Source: Nissolia schottii (lineage: Eukaryota; Streptophyta; Magnoliopsida; Fabales; Fabaceae). From it: 64,000 nucleotides of DNA. Where the stretch lies: assembly GCA_003254905.1 (NCBI GenBank), contig QANU01108907.1:70947-134946 (forward strand), given 5' to 3'. The translations under genes were made by a program, and so were the position numbers. The notes under the pieces were generated by a model. That model was given only the letters and a program-made list of their open reading frames with translations, was not told the DNA's origin and made no database searches. Positions 11,528 to 20,475 of the stretch are shown here, piece by piece (the stretch's first letter is position 1; each line of letters opens with the position of its first letter).

Positions 11528-11648
11528 CTGTGTAATTTTATCATTAATAAAAAATTTATAGTGATAGACCTAACCATTCTACATATATAGATCTAAGAAA
11601 GTAGTTAACACAGACACAGTGACTTATACTAGAAAGACCTAACCATAC
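11528..11648 (-). repeat. Intron of the FAR1-like relic made largely of four 23-bp-pitch units
   Basis: The intron runs on the minus strand from donor CAG|GTATGG (11648) to acceptor CACAG| (11528). Cores on the + strand start at 11566 (AGACCTAACC), 11589 (AGATCTAAGA), 11612 (AGACACAGTG) and 11635 (AGACCTAACC), each 23 bp from the next. The two inner cores are degenerate but in exact register. The array covers 79 of the 121 intron bases. Confidence 0.8.
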
Positions 11649-12052
11649 CTGAAATCCATGCATTGTTTTAAAGTCTATGCTTATCCACAAGCACATTCCA
11701 TTCCTTCTCAAACTCTTCGATGGTAAGTGTGTTGTAAACAACCTTGTTAATATCCTCCTTGATGCTTAGATATTATCTGCATCTTTTTAACTTGTCTAGA
11801 ACTTTTTTCAATATGTGTCAAACACGCCAACAATGACGAATTGTGGGGAACACTACTTTACTTTCATACTTTATTGACATGCACTGGTCTGTTATGATTC
11901 TCAACAGTGTCTTCCTCTTCATGCATCTCAAGAAACATTGAAATTTCCAAACAAAGGATTCTTTCTCTTCAGACGTAAGCAACCCACACCCAAACAAAAC
12001 AGAATTCCCGTGGTGATTAACACCAACAAAATATGCAAAAGGCATAGTGTAC

Positions 12053-12220
12053 CTACAAATAATATTATAATTGCGGTTAGGTCTCCTATAATGATACGGT
12101 TATATCTGAAATCACATAAAGTTAGGTTTCATATTATTGGGTTGTTAGGTCATGTACAATAGTTTGGTTAGGTCTCAAATATTGATGTGGTTAGGTCATG
12201 TAAATAATAATGTACCGTAC
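12053..12220 (+). repeat. Intron of the FAR1-like relic with six inverted 23-bp-pitch units
   Basis: Splicing on the minus strand from AACAT|GTACGG (12220) to TTTGTAG|GTACAC (12053) restores the conserved reading TNMYTMPFA. The + strand shows the reverse complement of the core (GTTAGGTCT-like) ending at 12084, 12107 (degenerate GTTATATCT), 12129, 12152, 12175 and 12198. Steps are 23, 22, 23, 23 and 23 bp. Orientation is opposite to that of the other arrays. Confidence 0.8.
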
Positions 12221-12985
12221 ATGTTGGTCAAGCATGTCGTGTCAAACAAGATCACGTCTCCAAAATATTTGTATGTCGCTCAACTCCTACCTTCACACCA
12301 AAAAGCATGGGTGATTCGCCTATCATCATCATGTAGAATTGCATAGTAAAAGTTACCATTTTGAGCCTGCATCCTGTGAATGTATTGGATCATGGCTTGC
12401 CCACCCCCTTTCAAACTAACACCTCTAACTTGTGTCCTTAAAAAACTCCTAACGTCACTCTTTGTGAAATAATGTTTTCTGCTCTGCCAACTTCATGCAA
12501 CAAGGAGTTATAAGTCTTGTATATTTGTACACCAGCACTATCATCCACCTCAATCCATCTTTTAGCAAACATTGGTATGAATGGATGCAAAGTGTCTTGA
12601 TTTTGATGGACTTGTTGCATGAGAATGCTCCAAAACAACATTGTTGATCACCCAAACCCCCTCAGTGTTCTTTGATGTGATGATCTTGGCTTTGCAATTC
12701 GCAGCAACGGAAGGGTTCGTCCTCTCTAATCGTGGTAACTTCGATCAACTCTTACCCTTTCTAATACATGTAATTATACGGTACAATGGAACCTCAAATT
12801 CATCAGACTTTGTGTTTCTAATCTTGCACTCAAATCTAACACTAGTTGCATATTCTTTATAAAGATCATGAACATCCTCAACAAACTCAAATTGTATACC
12901 AACAGTGGGGATAGCAATATTTGTACTTGACTTAGCTACGTCCTCATATGAGAAACATATAGAAATAATACATATTAAATAAAAT

Positions 12986-13087
12986 AGACCTAACATGTAA
13001 TTCAGAAAAGACCTAACTATATCCACTTGCAGGACCTAACAGTGGTCACAAATTAGACCTAACCAGTATAACGTTGTAGACCTAAAC
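12986..13087 (+). repeat. 23-bp-pitch AGACCTAAC array upstream of the FAR1 DNA-binding exon
   Basis: Five cores start at 12986, 13009, 13032 (GGACCTAAC), 13055 and 13078, each exactly 23 bp from the next. The intervening 13-14 bp segments (for example TGTAATTCAGAAA and GTGGTCACAAATT) share no obvious similarity. The array lies just upstream, in minus-strand terms, of the exon for the FAR1 DNA-binding domain. Confidence 0.85.
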
Positions 13088-13212
13088 ATTATTTAATTCA
13101 TTAAAAATTCCTTCAATGTTTGACACCATCATCCCTGTATTCTCGTCATATGTTGCTAAATCATCTCTTCATTATTAATGTCACTGATTACTTGAGTTGG
13201 AATGTTGGAGCC

Positions 13213-14760
13213 TGTTGAAAGCCTTTATTCACTCTCTGTGTTTGTCTTCCTGTCTACTGGTTTGCTTTCAAATTCTCAAGGAATTCAATTGCAGTACAGC
13301 GGAAGGGTTGTCGTCCTCTGGGACTGGTAATTAAATGTCGTTCTTTGATGTTTGTTCTTTAAGCACTAAATTGTTGGTTTAGCATGTGTGCAAGAATTAT
13401 GTGAAAGATATCAATTAGTAGCATGGGCGGCAAAGTAAACTGAGTTATGAACAGTTAAGAAAGTTGTTGGGATTTGAATTGTAATATTACTTTTAGATAT
13501 CCAATAACCTTATAAATATAATCTATGAATTCTTGATTATATCGCCACCAATTCTTATCTCAAATCACCTATATCTAGCGGGTTAAGATTACTTAGTTCT
13601 TCAATGTTATTTTGCCAATATCTTGCACAAATTAACAAAGTAGATTGACATTATTCTGGGTGTTAAAGCGACTAATTCCCAATTTTAATTCTAGCAATTA
13701 GGTATATTAGATTATTTGATCTAGTTCCAACTTAATGAATGCAATTTTCATTCACAAACAACTAAGTTTAGATTCAAGCTCAGGATAGCTAGGTTAAAAA
13801 TTGATTTGACTCCAACTTAATGATGTAGTTTTCACTCACACTAATCAAGTTTCAAAGCAAGATTTAGATAGCTAAACCAGAGCAAGCATTAAGAGCAAGA
13901 TCAATTCATTAAAATCATAGAATCTCATAGATGCATATATAAGAAAGTTAAAACAGACACATTCAAGCAATACCACACAATAAATCCCAACAATAGGAAA
14001 GTTAGCTATCCATGGTCATGGATAGATTACAAGCTTACTGAATCACCAAGGAAAGCAAGACAATCGGCGAACGACGGATAACGTTTCCACGCCACGGCGA
14101 ATAACGATTCTCGGAATTCTTCGTTTTATTCCTTGGGACAACCTCTCTAGCTCCTAACCTCTCCCTCCTATTCTTGGCTCAAGTTATCTCCAATTATATC
14201 TGTAATTGAAGTGAAGAATGGATGTTGAATGAGAGCATCGGTCACTCTATTTATAAGCAGAATTTTCAAGGGCCGCTGAACAGCTACAGGGCACCGCTGA
14301 GCGGTGCAGCTTTCTTCACCATGAAGTTTTGTCAATTCTGAAATGTGGCTCTGACATTATCTTGCCAAGGTGCTGAGCGGCTGGCAGGGCGCTAAGCGGT
14401 TGGCACGGTGGCTGTCAGTGCGGTTGCAGGGCTTGCAAGGATTCCTTCATGGCTAAGTAACTTCATCTTGAAGAAATGGACCGTTAAGCTGTTCAGGGGA
14501 CTGTTGAGCGGTTCAGGGGACCGCTGAGCGGTATAAAGCTCTAATTGAATCTTTATTGCTTGTTGTTTTTCAGTTCTTTTGTTTCGTGGCTTTCATTTCT
14601 GTGGGATTTGGCTTGAAATTCATCATTTTATACAAACATGTATCCATTCGCTATTACTTAATAAAATTACATAAAGAGGGGAAGGCTCATAAATTTATAT
14701 TTAAATAGCTCATAGATGTGTCTTTTGTACCTAAATAATATCAAAATATGATACTTAACA
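13213..14760. mobile_element. Solo-LTR-like insertion of 1,548 bp
   Basis: The insertion begins TGTTGAAAGCC and ends ATACTTAACA, so it has TG…CA ends. It interrupts a sequence whose uninterrupted duplicate exists at 15031-15045 (GGAGCCACATAGC). The flanking 5-mers are GAGCC (13208-13212) and CAGCC (14761-14765), four of five matching, consistent with an LTR-element target duplication. There is a TATA-like CCTTATAAATATAA near 13510. No protein-coding domain is present, as expected for a solo LTR or a non-autonomous element. Near its right end lie GC-rich palindromic repeats (14283-14537). Confidence 0.65.
14283..14537. repeat. Cluster of ACCGCTGAGCGGT-type palindromes and 20-bp tandem units
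   Basis: GCACCGCTGAGCGGTGC at 14291-14307 has perfect 8-bp arms around one central base. Related imperfect copies are GCTGAGCGGC (about 14372), CGCTAAGCGG (about 14390), GTTGAGCGGT (about 14503) and CCGCTGAGCGGT (14521-14532). The last part, 14478-14537, is three tandem 20-bp units each starting GGACxGTT/GGACCGCT. Confidence 0.7.
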
Positions 14761-14788
14761 CAGCCACATAGCACACCCTCTGTGAAGT

Positions 14789-14912
14789 AGACATAATGTT
14801 CGAATTATAAAAGACCTAACCTTCTTGTGATGTAAGACACAACCATTGTATTATAACATACTAACCATTCTTCTATTGTAGACCTAGCCAATATAACATT
14901 ACAGACCTAAAC
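14789..14912 (+). repeat. 23-bp-pitch array, six units
   Basis: Cores start at 14789 (AGACATAATG), 14812 (AGACCTAACC), 14835 (AGACACAACC), 14857 (CATACTAACC), 14880 (AGACCTAGCC) and 14903 (AGACCTAAAC). Steps are 23, 23, 22, 23 and 23 bp. The last two units are the duplicate of those at 13055 and 13078. Confidence 0.8.
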
Positions 14913-15061
14913 ATTATTTAACTCATTAAAAATACCTTCAATGTTTGACGCCATCATCCCTGCATTATCGTCATATGTTGCTAAAACCATCTCTTCATTA
15001 TTAATGTCATTGATTACTTGAGTTGGAATACTGGAGCCACATAGCACACCCTTTGTGAAGT

Positions 15062-15117
15062 AGACACAACCATTGTATTATAAGAGACCTAACCATTCTT
15101 CTATTGTAGACCTAACT
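15062..15117 (+). repeat. 23-bp-pitch array, three units, abutting an open reading frame
   Basis: Cores start at 15062 (AGACACAACC), 15085 (AGACCTAACC) and 15108 (AGACCTAACT), 23 bp apart. On the minus strand the exon-like frame at 15101-15286 runs into the last core at a donor-like AA|GTTAGG, so this array would start the following intron. Confidence 0.75.
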
Positions 15118-15286
15118 TATCAAATATGTAAGACATAGCTTTTGTTATATCCTTAGACAAAACCATCGTGTTATGACCTTCCACCACTGTGAGTTCGAGC
15201 GGCACTGCCGTAGCATTGTTAAATCTTTCCAACAACTCCATAGACAAAGGATCCTTGCCAAAAATGAACGGATTCATTGACATCAA
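15101..15286 (-). CDS. Unrecognised exon-like open frame
   Basis: A 61-codon minus-strand frame whose protein-like composition (NPFIFGKDPLSMELLERF, then VPLELTVVEGHNTMVLSKDI) looks more like a real globular-domain fragment than noise. I do not recognise the family. It lies upstream of the FAR1-like relic on the same strand and ends at a possible donor inside the 23-bp array, so it may be a 5' exon of that transcription unit or a captured gene fragment. Continuation of the frame upstream is not clear. Confidence 0.3.
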   Translation of the reverse strand: MMSMNPFIFGKDPLSMELLERFNNATAVPLELTVVEGHNTMVLSKDITKAMSYIFDKLGLQ

Positions 15287-16530
15287 TTACAGATAGCAGA
15301 ACAAATGAAAAATGAACGGATCAAAAAGCGCAAAACAGAACGAGAAATCAAGAACGAATGAGCAACAATGAAGCAATAAACCAGAACAGAACGGTACAAA
15401 GAGAGAATGAGCAAAAATGAAAGGAATAGAACAAATGGAATGGAAGGAGCGGTTATCTCGAAGATGGCGCATCGTTGGTTAGGGTTACCAGTTTGCTGAG
15501 TCAGCCGAGAGTTTTAAAAAATAGGGTGCGTGTGCAACAAGTGTCCAAACAGGGAGTGTGTAATAACATTTATCATTTGCGAAATGGTACATAGAAATAA
15601 AAATAAGGTGGCTTTTTATGTGCTCTCTGTAAAAAAAAAATAGTCCACATACTAATTTTTTTTTTATAATAATTATATTCATCAAATTTTGTTAGTATTT
15701 ATGATATAATATGATATATTGATGTGTCATATGATCTAATATAATAAATTAATATTTTTAATACAATATTTGTAAAGAGGTATATCATAAGTTCAAATGA
15801 TCTGCAAATTTTTAAATCTCTTATAAGTTAATTCTTTCAATGATTTGATTAATAAAAATTTTGCCAAAATCATATAGAACATAAAATGATGATAAATTTG
15901 ATGAATTGAATTTTAAAATTTATCAAAATAAAAAATTTAATAAAAGAGAGTATTTATTCCATAGATTAGGTGGAAAACCCCTCTAAAAACAATCCTTGGG
16001 ATAATTATCTTACAGACCCTTTTCTTTGTATTTTTGAACAACAAAAGTAAAGGGTCAAGGAGAAACGGGGTCGAATAAGAGTATCAAAGGGAACTAATTA
16101 TTTGTTGTCCTTTTCTATGGCACGCAACATGCTTAAAGCTAGCTAGTGGTCTCCTTGTCCTTTGGAGCAATGTTAAAGGATAGAAGGAGGGAGAATGAGA
16201 TGTTAAATGATGCCATTAATTGTTTGCGGTTAATTAGAGCATGAAATATAAAAGAAAATGAAGTTAATTAGAGAGAAAAAAAACAACAAAGCATGAAATT
16301 CTAGAAAACAAGACTAGTGCAGATAGATGAGTGTAGGAGATATATGTGACACAAATACTAAGAAATGTCGTTTTACAAGAGAATATATACTAAAAATTCT
16401 TGCGAGCACATGAAACGATACACATATGAGTATTGTTGTGTTTTAAGTGTGAATATAAAATCTTAAATCGATAAATGATGAACTAAGTGAAAAATATATA
16501 TTTAGGAAAATCTATAAATCTATTGCCTTA
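15287..16530. other. Intergenic DNA, no gene seen
   Basis: AT-rich throughout. A stretch at 15520-15570 (GGGTGCGTGTGCAACAAGTG … GGGAGTGTGTAATAAC) resembles a transposon terminus and may bound the FAR1-like element, but no convincing partner was found. Open frames here carry no domain. Confidence 0.4.
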
Positions 16531-17401
16531 GGTGATGTTTGTTTTTTGAAATCATATTCCCAGGAATGGAATTCCCAAGAATACAATACTTAGCAATGTC
16601 ATTCTCAGACATCTTATAAAACTTGTTTGTTTTACAATTAAAATTTCTAGGAATATTTTTTCAGGTTCCCAGGAATAAATTATAAACATGTTTGGTTGAT
16701 AATACATATTTCTAGGAATATGAATGATAAATATTACTATTTTTTGAAGATAGACATAATTTCATTACTAGGGATGTCTAACGACACTTACAAATTGAAA
16801 AAATAGATGAGATCTAATGTAAATAAAAAGCAAACAAACATTCTGTATCCTGAACTAATTGCTCAGTCTGTAGCTCTACTCGTTACCCAAAGACTATTGA
16901 TGTCTAAACATCTTTCACATCATAGACCAACGCAAAAAAACTTTGTAGTTTGAAGAATGTTTTAACCATAAACTTGATCATATTTGTCATTGGTAGCACT
17001 TTACAAAAGAAACAATTACAAAATGAATCAACACAACCACTAGGAGTCCTAAACAATCACAAATGGAAAAATAAAAACACGAGATAAGTCGTTTCAAGAA
17101 TGATAATTATCAAAATACCCTTAACAAGTGTAACTATATTATCATCATTTAATTTTTAAAAATAAAATTGAGGATAAGGTAGTATTTTTTGCTCAATATT
17201 CTTATTCCTATGACATGAGAATAAAATATTCCCAACCTTTGTTGTGTAAATAGAAATGCATAGAAACTTGTGTATAAAACTTTCTTGGGAATGATTTGTT
17301 CTTAGGAATAAATTTTTATACCGTGAAACAAACGTAAGAATAAAACATGCTGAAGTACTCATTCTCGAGAATAAGCAAACATACCTTGAAACAAACGCCC
17401 C
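16531..17401. mobile_element. PIF/Harbinger-type non-autonomous element
   Basis: Ends are GGTGATGTTTGTTT on the left and AAACAAACGCCCC on the right, imperfect inverted termini of the GGGCGTTTGTTT kind. TTA trinucleotides lie immediately outside both ends (16528-16530 and 17402-17404), the target site typical of PIF/Harbinger and Tourist elements. Repeated GGAATTCCCAGGAAT-type words occur in the left arm, with matching inverted words (TTCTTGGGAATG) in the right arm. No transposase is encoded in its 871 bp. Confidence 0.7.
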
Positions 17402-18735
17402 TTAGATTTTGGGTTAAGATGTGACATCTAAATTGTTAGAGTATCACATTGCTTAGAGATAAGACTTATGCAAGTATAAGTATGAGACATTTCTCACCCC
17501 TTGAGCTAACTTTTGGGGTTGAGTTAGGTCATTCAATTCTTAATATGATATCATAGTCTACTCTAAGACAATTGTTGGGTCACCTGTAAATATTTGCAAA
17601 TTTCACGCTCTGGATGTTCAACTAAGAGGATAGGGCCTGAATAAACTTTATTAGTGTGAGACATCTTTCACCTCTTGAGTTAGCTTTTGGAGTTGAGTCA
17701 TGTCACTCAATTCTTAATATAATTCACTTTTATGTCTCACTTAACATGTTAGTTTAAATCTCTTTTAATTTGAAGATATATAAAATGATATTTTTATTAT
17801 TAATTGCGAGTATCAACACGCGAGTTTCACTCGCATGCAAGAATTTCTAGAGTATATATATAGTTGTATTGCACGTAAAAATGTTTTTACTAAAAGAAAA
17901 TTTTATTTATTTTAGAATATTGTTAATTGATAGGGATAACTATGAGCATGTAAGAGTCTATAAGGTATAGAGGTGGTGGAAGAGTAGCAAAGGTGGGAAG
18001 AACCAAAAAAACAGGGGCAGGGGGAGGGGGAGGGGGAGGGGGAGGCTGTCATTGTCGTTACTTGTGGCGGCTGTGCTTTTCAGGGAACAAAAACCAAACT
18101 CACAGTAAGAAAATGAGAGGAACTAGCTAGCTAGCCTAGTAGTGTCTTTTTTGTTTTGTGAATTGGCGTATCATCTAAATTCACTTCTTCATTTTTTTTT
18201 TCCATTTGTTAAAGCTTATTATTTAGCAACAAATTAATGTCATAGTTCATACAACTATACAAATTTTACATTCTTGGATATCTCATGTATATTTTGAGTT
18301 TTGGATAAGCAAGTAACAATTGATCACAAACCGAATGCACAAGTATCAGATAGCTCCTACATATATGTCTCAGTATTCAATTCCAACATCTAGCTAGGAC
18401 AAAATCTCAAGAACTATTTTGGGATCTTTACAACAAATTTTTTTTTTATGTATATTAGTGAGTCTTAACATGACATGCACTTCGCACCTGTTAACTACTA
18501 AATTAGTTGTAACTGTTGAACACAAATAATGGAAATGAGCAGTTACTATATATATGAGTTCTTTTTAAGTGGTGTTAAAGTTGCATGATTTTTTTATTTT
18601 ACTATTTATATTTATTTTGATTGGATTTTATTAATTAAAAGATGTGTAAGAACTTGAAAATTTAATTCAATTTGTAGAGAAAAAAAATTGGATACTAAAC
18701 CAATTTCCTTTATTGCATTGTATGCATATGTTCCT
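17402..18735. other. Intergenic DNA with LTR-leader-like repeats and a G-rich tract
   Basis: Two related blocks, about 17480-17560 and 17660-17735, each contain GAGACATxTxTCACC…TTGAGxTAxCTTTTGG…GTCAxTCAATTCTTAATAT. A third relative lies at about 36780-36845. The words next to it (ATGATATCATAGTC) look like a decayed tRNA-Met primer-binding site (TGGTATCAGAGC) of Ty1/copia elements. A G-rich run is at 18014-18045. No gene. Confidence 0.45.
18014..18045 (+). repeat. GGGGGA tandem repeat with G-quadruplex potential
   Basis: Five or six runs of four to five guanines separated by single A or CA, in an otherwise AT-rich surrounding. Any four consecutive runs could stack as a quadruplex on the + strand. 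Confidence 0.8.
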
Positions 18736-20453
18736 ATTAAAGTGTATCCTAAGATTGTTTTGATATGTCTCAACTTTATATGGGGAAGGACTTTGAAGTA
18801 CCGAATAATTTATTGTGTGAGCTGAAATAAAATATGTTGTCTCAAAAATAAGGGAGGCCTGAGATTCAAAAAAGCTAGGGACTTAAATGAGGCATTTCTT
18901 ATGAAGCTTGCCTAGAGTCTTGTCACACGTCGAGAAATATTTGATGTTAATATCATGTGCTCCAAGTACTCTTGTGGTTCAGAGAATCTCCCTACCAGTC
19001 GTAACAAGGATGTCGCCTCTAATGCTTGGAGAGGAATTGTTTGCGTGTGGCCTATGGTTAGCGACAATATTATTTGGAGAGTGGGAGATGGACAATCAGT
19101 TAGATTTTGGCATGATAACTGGATAACTGACATTAATAAGTTGAACAATCATCTAGCCTCTTAACACCACAAATAGTAATGTTACAGTGACAGATTTCTC
19201 AATAAACGGTAACTGGGACCCTTTTATAATTTCTTGGCCCTGATTTAGTGGATATTATTTTGTCTATTAAAGCTCCTCATATTTTTATGGGCTGAGATGA
19301 TATAGGCTGGTTTCTGACTATGAATGAAAAATTCAGCATTAAATATGCTTATGATATTGTGGTGTCTGATTCAAGCGTTGGTGTTAATCTGTTCAAGAAT
19401 ATCTAGAATATAAATGGTCCTCAACGTATTATTGTTTTTATGTGGATTATTTCCCATGAGACCCTTTTGACTAACCATGTTAGGTGGAGGAGAGATATGA
19501 CGGATAATCCCATGTGCCCACGTTGCGGGCTGCTGAAGAAATGATGCTCCATGTCCTCTGTGATTGTAGTATTGTGGAGGAGACACGGAAGAGCATCGTA
19601 CATAGTTCGTTTCATGTTTCCTTTTTTTTTAGGCTGATTTTCATAGTTGAAGGAAAACATCGCATCAAGAACTTGAAATTTAGAAGAGGCAGACTGACCT
19701 CTCATTTTTGCTTCAACCTGTAGCTCCACCTAACAAGTTAGGAATGAATGGATTTTCGAGCAGCAAAATGCTTCTTCTTCTTATCTTGCAGGAAAATCGG
19801 TGGCTTTGTCTAGTGAGTATCTTTGCATGAGGATCTATGTTTTGTTTGCCAAGAAAGCGTTTCCTCACTTCGAAGTTGTGCACATTGCTTGGGAACCCCT
19901 ACCGCATGAGTGGGTCAAACTAAATGTTGACATATTTGTATATAATTCTAATGATGAGGTTGCTTGTGGTGGGATCATTAGGGATTATCATGGTAATTTC
20001 CTATCAACTTTTAGTTGCAACATTGGGTCTTGTTCTGTTACTTTCGCTGAGCTCTAGGGTGTATTTGTTGCCAGTTCCTAGCAGTTGGATTTTTAGCAAG
20101 TGATTCTTGAGATGGACTTAAAATGTGCGGTTGGTTTTATCTAGAATTTCCCGAATTCCAGGCATTCTTATTCTCCTTTGGTGAAAGCAATAACTAATTT
20201 GATGGAGTTAAATTGAACCTTTTAGATGAACCGTGTCTACAAGAAGACTAATTCTTGTGCGAATTTACTAACCATACATGGACATGAGTGTTTTAAGGGT
20301 TTTCGTTCTCACGACTCCATTCTTAATTTTTTTTTGTCTCTAATGCTTTTAGTTAATAGAACAGATACTATGTTACTCCATGTGGCGGGGTTATAATTTT
20401 TTGTTTTCGGTTGGGCGTCTCCAAAACACCCCCCTGTCTATATAAAAAAAAAA
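18736..20453 (+). pseudogene. 5'-truncated LINE (non-LTR retrotransposon) with target duplication
   Basis: Translated fragments appear in LINE order. These are a reverse-transcriptase C-terminal piece (PKIVLICLNFIWG, about 18750), the connection region VGDGQSVRFWHDNWI (about 19085), a zinc-finger-like reverse-transcriptase tail (MCPRC … MLHVLCDC, 19500-19570), and an RNase H domain (VKLNVDIFVYNSNDEVACGG then IIRDYHGNF, 19915-20000). Frames are broken between fragments. The element ends in an A-run at about 20443-20453. Matching flanks ATTGTATGCATATGTTCCT (18717-18735) and GTTGTACGCATATGTTTCT (20457-20475) are the expected LINE target duplication. It is about 1.7 kb and most of the 5' part was never inserted. 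Confidence 0.82.
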
Positions 20454-20475
20454 TGTGTTGTACGCATATGTTTCT

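Larger units (their letters stand above)
10846..12960 (-). pseudogene. FAR1/FHY3-like (Mutator transposase-derived) gene, decayed
   Basis: Reading leftwards on the minus strand, fragments appear in family order. First the FAR1 DNA-binding domain (PTVGIQFEFVEDVHDLYKEY, about 12900-12745). Next the linker IEVDDSAGVQIYKTYN (about 12570). Then SDVRSFLRTQ to FGDVILFDTTCLTNMY (about 12460-12221). Then the MULE transposase block MPFAYFVGVNHHGNSVLFGC with GLLTSEEKESFVW (12045-11820). Then EFEKEWNVLVDKHRL (about 11700), STQRSENMNAFFDGF (about 11460), and finally a SWIM zinc finger CLCKRFEFSGILC whose last ligand His is Gln (about 10890). FAR1/FHY3 proteins are transcription factors derived from Mutator transposases. 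Stops interrupt the frame (GRS-stop-ATYKYF near 12280, HRL-stop-NNAW near 11670, DEF-stop-IGMS near 11480), and there is a frame change near 12465. Introns remain visible at 12053-12220, 11528-11648 and about 11211-11366. Confidence 0.85.
13041..15070 (+). repeat. Direct duplication of about 273 bp, split by the LTR insertion
   Basis: The block 13041-13212 (containing CCTTCAATGTTTGAC and ATTACTTGAGTTGGAAT) recurs at about 14866-15038 with roughly 90 percent identity by eye. The block 14761-14800 (CAGCCACATAGCACACCC…GTGAAGTAGACA) recurs at 15034-15070. Removing 13213-14760 leaves two adjacent copies, so a tandem duplication came first and the LTR element then landed in the left copy. Confidence 0.75.

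Noticed and set aside
11275..13087. Interstitial telomeric repeat
   Set aside because: CCTAACC recalls plant telomeric CCCTAAA, but the pitch is 23 bp with unrelated spacers, not 7 bp.
11275..15117. CRISPR array
   Set aside because: Conserved short repeat with variable spacers looks similar in outline, but cores are only about 10 bp, the spacers 13 bp, and the locus is a plant transposon relic.
10150..15570. Terminal inverted repeats of a complete Mutator element around the FAR1-like relic
   Set aside because: TTATTACACAC near 10170 and the complement of GTGTGTAATAA near 15557 are suggestive, but the surrounding bases do not align and no target duplication was found.
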